This document shows, one piece after another, positions 25,131 to 36,330 of a DNA stretch of 64,000 nt. The notes beneath the pieces are model-generated. The model made no database searches and was not told where the DNA came from. It saw only the letters and a list, made by a program, of their open reading frames with translations. Source of the stretch: Apricaphanius iberus (taxonomy: Eukaryota > Chordata > Actinopteri > Cyprinodontiformes > Aphaniidae); assembly GCA_028564705.1 (NCBI GenBank), contig JAPXFQ010002814.1, positions 620,001 to 684,000 on the forward strand, written 5' to 3'. The position numbers and the translations under genes are program-made. How positions within the stretch are numbered: the stretch's first letter is position 1; every line of letters begins with the position of its first letter.

Positions 25131-25608
25131 TAGCCTGACCTAGCCATACTCAATTCTAATCGGAATGTGAGTCTTATACTGCTCCATTGGGCTGTGATTA
25201 TGGGGCGTGTTTTAACTGGACCAGGGAAAAAAATGTCTCCAAACTCAATTAGATAGACCTATAACCAAACAGAGCAACGGAAGTGTGTGACTTTGCTCTG
25301 CAAAGCAACGGACGTCATCTGTTCCTCTTTTAAAATGAATGTGCTGTCGATATTTTCTAGAACAGACTTGATGGCAGAATCTACACCTCAGTTCTCCAGC
25401 GGCAGCCATCATTGTTGTAAACAAATTCAACCCAGGCGCTCTTTGGTGACGTGGTTCATTATGTTACTGTTCACCTGTCAATCATCGTAAGCCCAATTTG
25501 ATTGGTCCGAACAGATCTTGTTCGGGCATAATTGCTACTCAATGGAGGAATGCTAGACCGAACTTCCAGACCATGTTGTGCGTGGGACTTTGACTGGCAC
25601 CCAGGCTA
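25131..25608. mobile_element. 478-bp non-autonomous DNA transposon with probable 9-bp target duplication
   Basis: The element begins TAGCCTG and ends CAGGCTA, a perfect 7-bp terminal inverted repeat. It is flanked by tgaattttg (25122-25130) on the left and tgaattctg (25609-25617) on the right, which match at 8 of 9 positions. The interior is more GC-rich than its surroundings and contains the 'gattggtccgaacag' and 'atggaggaatgc' strings that I associate with a common teleost MITE. There is no transposase. The short open frames inside it are not genes. Confidence 0.75.
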
Positions 25609-26254
25609 TGAATTCTGATCCTGAACTGCACAAATTGGTTAAAATTAGCTGTTAGGTATTTAAATGATTGCCTATCTCTGGATGTTTACAAATAGAGAAA
25701 GTAGGACCGCACGCTTGTGTACCACAAAACATAGTTGTACTTGCATGCAGGGCACATTGTGAAAGAAAATGTCATTGAAGTCACATGAATGTTTCTTTAT
25801 GTTGGAAAGAAAAACCTGGACATGGTTAGGATGAGCCAGAAGAAAATTCTCTGCATAACCGTAAAGGTCTTATACACTGAGAAACTGTAATACCTGTAAT
25901 TTTTGACATACAATCAGTCACTCTGCATTGGATATGCATGCTGCTCGTAAACATTTTCTCCACACCCCCCCCCCCATTAGCCCCAGAAAATTAAATAAAT
26001 GGCAAAAACGAGTGACTCAGAAAAAGCCAGTACCTTATACGTCACATTGAAAATGGGTTTTCATGGTCTCGCTTAGTTTGCAACCACCCAAGGTAAACTG
26101 GTTGAAATTTGTCTTTTGAACACCAAGGAAGTATAATGCTAAGTTAGTTATTTGTTCAAAGGCATTTTAAGAGTTGCATTGTTTTTTAGCCAATCAGAGG
26201 CAAGAGGCAAGATTTTTACATTTCCTGAATATTTATGAATAAGACTCATATTCA

Positions 26255-26384
26255 TGTGATGGACTGGCGACCTGTCCAGGGTGTACCCCACCTCTCACCC
26301 GTTGACAGCTGGAGATCGACACAAACCCCTCCGCTACCCCTGGAGGACTTAGTGGTTCAGAAAATGGATGGATGGATGGATGGA
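26255..26384 (+). mobile_element. 3' tail of a fish non-LTR retrotransposon ending in (ATGG)n
   Basis: The segment opens with 'tgatggactggcgacctgtc', followed by 'cagggtgtaccccacctctc' and 'ggttcagaaaatgg', and ends in GGAT repeats to 26384. This arrangement is the well-known 3' tail of abundant fish RTE-type LINEs, which end in a short tandem repeat instead of poly(A). Only the untranslated tail survives, as is usual for 5'-truncated insertions. The family name is from memory and less certain than the class. Confidence 0.7.
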
Positions 26385-26565
26385 CACATATTCCTGTCTT
26401 GTAATTTTTTGCCAACCCAAACCTCTGACAAACTTTACCCCTTAAAAAAAAAAAACAAGAGCGTGATAGCATTTATTTATTTATTTTTTTTCATAAGCAA
26501 CCCTTGGCTGCTTAGATACTCCAAAAATACAACACAAATGGGTGTCAAAATAGTGACAACAGCAG

Positions 26566-26999
26566 TACCGTAATTTCTGTACTATAAGCCACTACCTTAT
26601 TTATGGATTTTTACAGCTAATGGCCCCTAGAGGACCTCTTCGATCTATGGTTGGTACAGCTTCACCTTCAGGGGATACTTGCCTTTATGAGGAGATAGGA
26701 AAAGAGTGAGAGAGGCATAAAACCAAAAGAGAAACAAAAAGACATTACTAGAGCAAGACACTTTGCGAAAACCAAGTTGTCATGCACAAATCCTGATTAT
26801 AGAAAACAAACGAAGAAATGCATATGAGTATATGATAAGTTTTAGGTAGTCGAACCTTTTGTAGTTCCTGTAACCTTTTCAGGAAACAGGCCGTTTTTTT
26901 GTGCATTTGGACAGGTGAGAACTAGGCAGCACGGCTCATTTTAGCTCCTACTTGGAGGCAGGGTCTTTTTGTTGTTCCATCAGAGTTATAAAAATGGTA
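26566..26999. mobile_element. Decayed copy related to the TIR element at 9938
   Basis: The left end TACCGTAATTTCTGTACTAT continues into AAGCCACTAC and then shares 'ttatggattttacagctaat'-like and 'cgatctatgg' strings with the 9938 element. The right end is guessed from a weak 'ataaaaatggta' match to the inverted terminus. The middle is unrelated, or too degraded to align by eye. Confidence 0.45.
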
Positions 27000-27836
27000 T
27001 CTTAATAAAGAGTAAGGAGTGGTGCTTTTGTAGATATGTTTCCATGGCTTAAAATGTGGAAAGCAGCCAAATCAGTCTGTCTTGTAAGTGAAGGAAACAT
27101 ATTTTTTTTTCAGTGTCTTTCTTTAGTCTCTCTCTGTGATGCAACTATTGGTTTGGGGCAACAGTGCATTAATCTATTCTCCATGCAGCTGGAATGAACA
27201 ACTCTTTTTTTTTGACACTTTTTCCTGGATCTCATTAAAACCTTTTTAAACCAAGTGAATGTTAAAACCAACCCCTAAGTTTTATCACCAGTACAACAAA
27301 ACCTACACTTTTTTTCCGTCTGTCCTTTTTAAATAACCGTGCGTCACAAAAAACATGTGTTGAACTAAATAACAAAAAATTAATTGTACATATATATGTA
27401 ATATTTTTTTATGTGTGTGTAATATTAAAGTTATAATATAGTTTATTCAAATAAATCCCTGTGCTCCAAAGGCTATATGTTCTCCATTAGCTTCATAAAG
27501 GTATAATGCTGTCTGGGGAAATTCCCACAATAGTTTCATCATTGCATGCAGATAGGATATTTTGCCCTGGTGTACACTCAACCAAGTGAGACATTAAACC
27601 CTCAGTGTACACACATTAATTGTCCATATTACAGCAGTTGGAGAAAAACTACAGGTCAAACAGTATTTCTTTTATGGGGCAGATACTTGTAGATTCCAAT
27701 TTATCTTGTTTTCCCTTGTAACTCTTGTGCGGGTTATGAATATTAGGAGGACACCTCAGGTGTCTTTTAAGGAATAATGTATGTTAGTGTCTTCATTTAT
27801 AACAGATATTCTTCTCTGTTTTTTTGTTTTTTTCAG
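27000..27836 (+). other. 3' end of adgrl3 intron before first GAIN exon
   Basis: AT-rich non-coding sequence with a clear T-rich polypyrimidine tract and TTTTTTTCAG acceptor at its end. No other feature was seen. Confidence 0.8.
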
Positions 27837-28022
27837 ATAAAAGCCGGAGAGACAGCCGCTGTGATCGCCAGAGAGCTGGCAGAGCAAACCAAGAGCAACC
27901 TTCAGGCAGGTGACATCACCTATACAGTGAGGGCTATGATTCAGCTGGTAGATCTGCTCGACGTCCAGCTGCGGAACCTAACGCCAGGTGGAAAAGACAG
28001 CGCAGCACGAAGTCTCAACAAG
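27837..28022 (+). CDS. adgrl3: adgrl3 exon: GAIN subdomain A, first part
   Basis: This exon is 186 bases, exactly 62 codons, phase 0 at both ends, between TTTTTTTCAG and GTACTG. It encodes a helical segment beginning IKAGETAAVIARELAEQT and running through AGDITYTVRAM, LLDVQLRNL and TPGGKDSAARSLNK. The last string is diagnostic of ADGRL3; ADGRL1 has a different sequence there. This is the helical subdomain A of the GAIN domain, the autoproteolytic fold of adhesion GPCRs. An NLT N-glycosylation sequon is present. Because it is symmetric in phase, skipping it would keep the frame but should destroy the GAIN fold. Confidence 0.97.
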
Positions 28023-31000
28023 GTACTGAAAAATAAAAAGCGTTTTTAGCTCCCTTTAATTTACTTTTCTTTTGCCTTTAAATGTATCCTGACAGCCTAA
28101 CAGGCTGGATAAATATAAGCAGCAGGAAACGATGACATTTTGCTCTTATTGTCAACACTGTTTAGATCCACATATTTCAAGGGATGAAAAAAAACAAAAA
28201 AATTTTTTTAGGAAATTTACTCTGCTGCACCACTTGTGTTTTAAGGTAAATTAAATGTAATCTGACCTAATATCATGGCATACCTAACAGTTGACTATTT
28301 ATACAGTACTGGATAAACTCATACACACCTAACACAAAATATCCAATGTATTGCAATAATATATTACAGTAATTAACAAAAGTGTTGAAAATGGGAATTT
28401 TCCAAAAGGACTGAGAAAACCCAGCCCAGGGTGAATGTTTAAACCCAGTATATCTCACACTGATGCACAAAATAAACTTTTTCTGTCAAATTACCTCACA
28501 GAGAAGATTGTCCACACTTCGTTTCTAATTGACAGCCATTATATTTCAGATCAGAATGATATTTTTACAAAACGAGAGCCTTGAACTTGTCATATCTCCT
28601 AAATAAGACAATATAGGCATATTACATTTTAAAACTGTCGTAGGTTCTCTGACTCATGGTTCTATAACTTTTTGATTCAACAAAAAGTTTTTACTCAGTG
28701 GCTAAAAAGAAAGGAAACCCTTATCCCTAGAAACAAGAATCACTATAGCAATAGTGATTTCACATTTCCATATTCAAAGGAAGTTTGTGTATGTAAAAAT
28801 TTGAGGTAGTAGCCACATATGTGTTTTGAATGTTTTCCATTTTTGAAGATGTTAGTGATATGTAATATTTGTCAAAGCATTATAACTTAAAACATTTACT
28901 TTTACTTCTATTGCTAAAACATGAATTGTTCTGGATCTTAAAAACAGAAGTAAACAGCTTTATGTTTCTTTGGGCTCCAAGCTAATTAGTTAATTATTTT
29001 ATTCCCTAACTCCCAACAGTTTTGTAAAGTGAGTAAATAATGCTTCTGTTTAGCAATAAACATCGGTGAACACGTAATTCTGTAATTTGTAAGAGCACCT
29101 GTTCTCAAATAGTTTTATTTCTATACTTTTAGGGCATTTTTTGTTTTTATTTCATTGCTGCCACAGTCACAGATGTCCCCATTGAGATTTTAGTGCCAGC
29201 TTTCTCCAATTGAGAGGGAAGGCTGTAAAGCAAGATGAGTAAATTCACAGCGAAGATCAAGAGGAGTTTATAACACCACTTCAAAAAAGTTTCTCATAAA
29301 ATAAAACCATTAGGTAGAGGTGCCAGGTTTGAGATTGTTTTTGTCTTCATTCTCTTATAAGGTAGAGAGGAAAAAGCAGGTGTAGTGAGTGGAACAATAT
29401 AAAAAACTTTTTACAGACAGGATAATTTATTTAAGAGGTCAGAGGCGACCCATGATAAATTATTCTCAGCCCACAGATATGCCATCAATGTTTGCTGCAA
29501 AGTGACTCTATGGAGAAAAATGACCCTGTAGCTTTTACCTGTGTTGAGCCTCCATTGCCATTCAAAGCTCTCCAGTAGAAATCTTTTTCATTTCGCTGGC
29601 AGTGGTTGATGTTTTTCTTTCAAGTTCAATCATTTTGACACAATCTGCAGTGAGCTAAACGAATTAAAGATCTTTTTTTTTCCTTTTTTCTTTTTTTTTC
29701 CTTTGGGCAGCAAGGCACGACACACTGCCAGCTGACAATGAAAGGATCGAATTGGCAAACGTCAAGATCAGTGTCGTTTTTGTGATCAAAGGGTAGCTAA
29801 CGGAAGAAACAGGACTATTTCCAAAGGAGTGGGCCATGATGTTGGCTTCTTTATTAGAAAGTGGTTGTCTTTGCAGTTAATCTGATTGGGATTTAGCACA
29901 GTACCAGGCCCAAGCTTTTAAAGCCACACCATGGCTCTGCTGACAGTCTGTATCATGACTCAATTAGAATTGTTCATTCAATCTGCAGTCCTGTTTTCCG
30001 GTCTTTCAGCCTGTGTTAGATGGAATATCTTAGGTATTCTAAATTTCTCAAAGCATTATCTTTCCTTCAGTGGCGGACAAGGGTTAGATGTTTACTAGCT
30101 CTCTGGTGCTCTCATAGGAAATTAAATAAATGATTCCAAAATCAGGTTTATGAGCGCCTGGAAGCATTTCCCTACTTGCACCCTGTCTCATTTCTGGGCT
30201 AATTAACACATTAGTTTACACTGTTTCGCCAATATGGTGTGTAATTAAACCACAGTTGTTTTGCAGCATTACTTCGCACTTTATAGTGTCATGAATTCAC
30301 ATTTATATAAATGAAATGTTGTTGTTTTTCCCTGTAATTCATCTATTTCTAATTACCCATTATGGCAAACTGGAAACATCTTCAGTGTCCTTCGTCACGT
30401 TGCATAATTTGGAAACTTATGAAGAAATTTTCTGTAAGAGTTGTAATTATTTAACCAGGACTTTAAAAGAGACATATATTGGCTTCATGAGAAGGTAGAT
30501 TCCCTCCAAACACAAATATTTGACAGATTCCAAATAGTATTATAAATAATCTCAATATCATAGAATATTCCAGTCCAGGTTTGAATTCTGTGGTTTATAT
30601 TGCTGACTAATTTCGACTGGGTCTGAATGCCTAAACACAATAAACAATTTGCCCCTTTGTGTTTCTGGCAGCAAAGAAAGAATTCATTCATTCTAATCAG
30701 GTTTTAAAGAACCTTAATTATTCACTGTCTAAGAATAGATTGTAAACTAGAAAATGATCTGTTAGTGCTCAGCCGTTCTTAACTCACTGTTGTTAGTGCC
30801 TAATATTTAGACGGTCTCTAGATTATTACACTGTGACAAATAGAAATTGTGTTTTCCAAAACAAAAGGTTTTATTCATTTTATATTTTATTATTAAATTC
30901 CATCCCTTATCTTTGATTTGTCACATAACTGTTACACAATCTACAATAATTTAAGTTATATATATATATATTTAGTTTATCATTTCTAGATGAAGGAAAG

Positions 31001-32293
31001 CTTTCACAGATCACAAACTGTATTAAAGAGTAAGTTTATATGGTGCAGGTTGACCCAGAGCCAACTTGGCCCAATAATGTAGCTGTATTTAATGGCCTTT
31101 TAGATGCTGCTGAAACAGAAGCAAACATAATGTTGTTAAAATTCATAAAACATTTTAATAATAAAGTCAGTGTCCAAATCGCAATTATCTTTTACAGACC
31201 GAGTCAATATTTGTTAGTAGACGCTTAGTTGTTTCTTATTTTTATTAGGAGCATGCACAAAGTGATGGGTTTAATCTCTTAGATGGATATTAAACTGGAC
31301 TGTATACTGGCACATATTCATAGGACTTCTAGAAACCTGTCAGTAGAACATCAAATCAACTCCAAGGAACCTTTTTTATATACCTCTGTGATAAAACTGC
31401 AGTGAGGCATAGATCAGAGGTGAGGATGTATGGCCATTTCTGAACCTGTGAGTGCTCCCAGGAGCAAAATGACCTCATGATTGCGAAACTTAGGGAGTGT
31501 GAAAACATTAGAACTCCTCCTCAGGTTGGCTGTCTAATAAAACTAGGGCAAGCAGGGATTTTATCAGTAAGCACTCTAACAGAGCTCCAGATTGTCCTCT
31601 GAGATGTGAGAACATGCCACGAAGATCACAGCAGCAGTTCATCAATCAGAAAGCAGACACATCAGAGCCAATCTACATTTTCTCAAGTGGTGTTTAAAAG
31701 ACTCTTAGAGCATGAGGGAAAAGATTATTAGATCCCATGAGAGGAAAATAATTATTTAGGTAAGTCTTAACATCTGTTTCCTAGTTGCGGATACAAACTG
31801 TCACTGTGAGACTCGTCCGACACCGAATCACTTGAACACATCTGGATGAAAGAACAAGAATTCCTGTTGGCTTTCAAAATGTCTTTAAGCTTCAAGCATT
31901 TTATCATAAACATACATTATTCTGATAATGGTCTAAAGAATCTAACTTAATGTGTCAGCTGTCTTTTCTGAACCAAAAACAAAAAGACCATTTCAAAAAA
32001 TTTCGATTTTTTTTTTTTTTTTTTTCAGGCTAACCTTTTATCCAAAAGCTCAATAAATTAAGAATGTAATTGAACATTTAAATTATTTTACTTTTTCAAT
32101 TCGGAATGCAAAGCTGCAAAGCCTTGATATTATATAGATTAAATAAACACTGACTGGTCCTCACGGAACTAAATATGATGATTTTATGCAGTCCATCTAA
32201 CTGTGAAGGCTCAAAGGGGGACATCTCATGTATAATTTGTTTGAGTTGTTGATATTTTTGCTAACTATTCTTTACATTTCCCTCCAATTACAG
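28023..32293 (+). other. adgrl3 intron (4.3 kb)
   Basis: Bounded by AAG|GTACTG and TTACAG|CTGCAG. No coding sequence or recognised transposon. About 29640-29980 (around 'ggcacgacacactgccagct') is non-repetitive and balanced in composition, a candidate conserved regulatory element. Poly(T) and AT microsatellite tracts occur near 30960 and 32010. Confidence 0.75.
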
Positions 32294-32332
32294 CTGCAGA
32301 AGAGAGAGCGCTCATGTCGATTTTATGTCCAG
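32294..32332 (+). CDS. adgrl3: adgrl3 microexon: 13 residues of GAIN subdomain A
   Basis: A 39-base exon, 13 codons, phase 0 at both ends, encodes LQKRERSCRFYVQ. The known ADGRL3 segment reads LQKRERSCRAYVQ, so 12 of 13 residues agree. It has a TTACAG acceptor and a GTACTT donor. It supplies a basic stretch and a cysteine of the GAIN domain. It is too short to be found as an open frame and was identified by matching the gap between the neighbouring exons. It is separated from them by 4.3-kb and 11.2-kb introns. Confidence 0.95.
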
Positions 32333-35300
32333 GTACTTGAATGCGATTTTCCTACCCCATCTACTATCACTCCATCGTTATTGTCATTACTTTCACAGCA
32401 TAATTTTGAAATCTGGCCTTTTTGAAGGGACATGAGCTATCAACAAAAAAAAATATGAGAGGAACAGCTTCAAAAGGAGCAAATCCTGAATCAAAAGGCC
32501 AGATTTCATTTTTATACATTTCTGTGCTCTGCTTATTTCATGCAATTGGCCCCCTGGCTGCAAATGCATGTCATGATAGACCCTTTCTTAACCCAAGCAT
32601 GCAACCCATCCCTTCATCTGCAAGAAATGACCTAAATACAGTTAGCTCCTATCTAACAAGTCAGCCAAAAGCCATCACCTGCTACGGTTCTCCTTGCTGC
32701 ATAATACATACTTGCCCCACTTTACAAAGAGAGAGAGTTGACTCGCTTTCTTAGCATTTTCCTCAAGCTACTTAGTCATTTTGTTAGCCCAGGGGTGACT
32801 TTTAAACTGTCATCAGAATAATTTGCGCCTTGACAAGAAAACAGGAGAAGTTGACATCCTCCATCTTCTGTACAGATGGCTCAAATTACGGCTCATGTAC
32901 GATCCAGATGTTGGTTTTATATGCATCCTCCATACCCGTTTATGTTAGGCAACATGCATTATGCTTTCAGATCCTCCAAGGCATGTCTGAGGACAAATTG
33001 TTGTTGTTTTTACTCTCAAGTGGTGGTGTAGATAGCGTATCCGTGTATGCTGACATGTGGTTGTGTGAACTTACGTGTACATCCTGTTTAAAAGTAAAAG
33101 CAATACTAAGGTCAATACTTCTGGTTTTCAAGACTTTTCTCATTGTCAGCTGATGATTCTGAATGATGTGTTAAAATATATATTATACCGTTTTCAGTTG
33201 TATTAATTGGTGAAACATAATTAGACCAAGGTTTAGATCTTACTTCTGATGAAAACACTCAAAAATACTATCGTTTTATTCTCATTCTTATTTAATTGGA
33301 CTTAATTGCAATATAATTATAAAATGTCAAAAGACTGTGAAAGCAGTATTAGACTTTTTGGCTTATTTTTTTCATTTAAAAAAAAGCAAAAGTACAGTTT
33401 TCCAGTATATTTATCTTTACCAGAAAAATAATGAAAGAATCTAAAAAAAAATACAAAATTGCACAAAACTCTAAGTGACAATTATAAAAACTTTTTCAGT
33501 GGCAAGCAACCATTTAAAGTTCCCTGTTGGTATGATTTAAAGTGACTCTGAGAGCAGAATGACTTGCTACTTTACTCCTCCACTGCCACCCACCCATTAC
33601 GTTCCCTCAGTGATTAAGAAAACCTAGACCCTATGCCTGTCAGCAGTCCTTGAGTTTACTCATAGTTGATAGAAATGGCTTCTGCGTCACTATAGGACAA
33701 GATACAAATCTCGAATTTACTGAAACAACTAACTAAGAACTAACCTAATTGTTTAATTTCATATTTACATTTAAAACAACATAACTGTTTTTCATAGTTA
33801 GTGATGCTGACAACAATTTTGGGATAAAGATTACATGGTTAAACCAGAATCTCCTCCTATACCTGCTTGTGTTCAAGCTTGCATTAGCACTAGGGCACAA
33901 GAAACTGATACAGAAAATTTAAAAAGATGCTACAGCAAAACTACTTTTGTCTTATAAAGTCATGACTTTGTGATTTGTTTGAGTCAGTTATTGAACAAAA
34001 GGTCATCTCTGCTGTAAAGCTTCATTATATGTGTAGATTGTTGGTTTTACATTGGCAGTCATTAGCCACTGTGGAGGAAGTTCACATGAATCACTTTCTG
34101 CTCTGTTCTTCGGATGGCTAAGCAATGAAAAAATATATTATTTCGCATGCATATAAGGAATTAGAATCTCAACTTTATCGTGTTATACATTAGTTACAAA
34201 TCACAGAAGTTGTCTCTATGTTCTAGAGTTGTCTGAAATATCCCTCACTATTCATGTAGCAGCTTAGTTCAGCCTTTTGCTTATCACATGCTGTAGAAAA
34301 CCCAGAAATCTCAAAACCTCAAATGCAACTATCTTCACATTATTTTTTTTATTAGTACTGTTGATTTGCTGCAAAGTAAATACTTACAAACTTTAATCAA
34401 CAATATATACATGGCTGCACACACAGCTTAGCTTTAGCTTAGCTAGCTTGTCAAATTCAAATAGCAATGACGTGTTTTTTTCTTGTTTGACAAATCAACA
34501 CAATGGAACAACATCTGTGGCCAGATGTAAACACATGCATTGACTGCACATACTGGAGGCTGCTTGAGTGGGAGACTTTTATTGATTAGGGAAATTGTGC
34601 GAAGTTTTCTTCAAAAGGACCCTTGTGGTTGTCATAAGTGGGATAGGCAAAGGAATACAAAACAAATGAGAGGTGCACCTGCCTCTACTAGGACGGCACA
34701 TGTGCTGCTGAAAACAGACTGCTACAGTGCTGTTGGGAATACTGTAGTACTTCCAGGTGTTGTTGCAGTTAAGGAGGGACATGTCCAAAACTAAAATTAA
34801 GGTTCGATGAATAAATCAGATAAAGAGGGATTATATTCTTTATTGGGTGCAAAAGAAAATGAAACTCTAGATTTATGATTTATATACATCAGCACAGAAT
34901 TTAGATATGGATCTCTACCTCACTTTAGCTTGTGCAGATGAAATACTGATTCTAGCCTCTCTGAATCCCTCTAAACAGTCACATCTGCTACACATCACAG
35001 CCAATTTGATTCCACTGAAGGGATTTGGCCTTGATACAGCAACAAAGTGATCCACTCTCTTATGCTTTGTGTTTCCCCTGCAGGAACGTTCCTCTGTTGG
35101 GGCCTTTGATTTTGAACAAACATGTTAAACATGGCGCCATGCCTCCCTTCACCTTTTAGTCACTTTAATGGCAGCTTCCCTAAAAGCATCAACATTATGA
35201 TTGTCCAATTACTGTGATCACGTCTATTTGTGACGTCCTTAAATCAAACAGCTTGTTTGTTGTTTTTTTTATCTGTGCCATTCATCAGAAAATTTCATGT

Positions 35301-35785
35301 GATAATATAAAATGTCTTGCGTCTCACTAGTAGCCAAGTAAGTGTGAGTATTTAAGAGAGGACGCTAAGCTCTGGCCCTCGTAAAAACAACTCCTTTTGC
35401 TCAGAAAGATGACCAAAGGGAGTGTTTTATGACCTTTGCAGCCGAAACAGAGGAAGGTTCCTCGTACAGGAATTTAACAAGAGGATAAAACTCCCCTTTT
35501 CGTGAAAGCTAAAGATAAACTCATCCTTAAAAACAGAGACCTCCTCATTTGGATTGCAATCCAGAGTGAGGAAGAGTACTCATATTGATTGCTGTTGCTC
35601 ACAATGGAGAGGGCTGGTCAGTCGAGCGTAAAAACTGATAATAGTTTTTAGAGAACACCTTTGATTTTCTTTGAATTTTAAGCAGTTCAGTGGAGAATCT
35701 TACATGGTTCAAAGAACAAATAAACTTGCCATCCTTGTATGCATACATCCGGATTTGACCTCTCTACCATTCCAATTTCCTTATT
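32333..35785 (+). other. adgrl3 11.2-kb intron, 5' part
   Basis: No exon or identified transposon. About 32450-32760 and 33540-33680 are non-repetitive and balanced in composition. The rest is AT-rich unique sequence with short homopolymer runs. Confidence 0.7.
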
Positions 35786-36330
35786 GCAGAGACAGAAACA
35801 AAGGCAAGACAACTGTATTTGTATCACACACTTCCAACAACAGCTAATTCAAAGTGATTTACATGATTCATTGGTAAAGAAACAACCACAACATATGATA
35901 AAAGCATGGCAATTAAAAACAGCAATTAGGACATAAATGACTATGTGGAAGTGAAAGTTTGCAAATTTCAGAAGAGAAACCACTGGGAATTATTTTCACC
36001 TACTGACAGTGCCAATATATTTAATAAAACATGAAAAGCATTAAAATATGAATTCATAAAAAGTACATATGAGAAAGTAAAAAAAAAACACAGCAAAAAA
36101 GCAATTAAGAATAAAACCGGCAATTAAAATTGGGTTGGTATACTGACAACATATCTTCAACATACCTTGGTGCTAAACTATTTAGTGATATATTAACTAG
36201 TAGGAGTATTTTTACTTTAGAACTCGGGTGATGTGCTCTACTTTCCTGGTTCTAGTGAGGATGCAAGCAGCAGCATTCTGGACTTTTTGGTAGACCTGTA
36301 AGGACATTGTTGGAGTAATCAGTCCGACTA
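35786..36330 (-). mobile_element. L2-like LINE 3' end, antisense
   Basis: On the minus strand this carries the 3' end of the same LINE family as 6610-7570. On the plus strand one sees 'ggttggtatactgacaacat', 'aacataccttggtgctaaac' and 'gatgtgctctactttcctgg', which match the copy at 49398-50175. The tail side (35790-35860, with 'attcaaagtgatttacatga') corresponds to the 3' untranslated end. It is 5'-truncated with an internal A-rich expansion, and non-functional. Confidence 0.75.

Noticed and set aside
34540..34794. Plus-strand open frame of 84 codons with a good-looking start
   Set aside because: An overlapping antisense frame of similar length exists, there is no domain and no splice context. 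It reads as unique intronic sequence.
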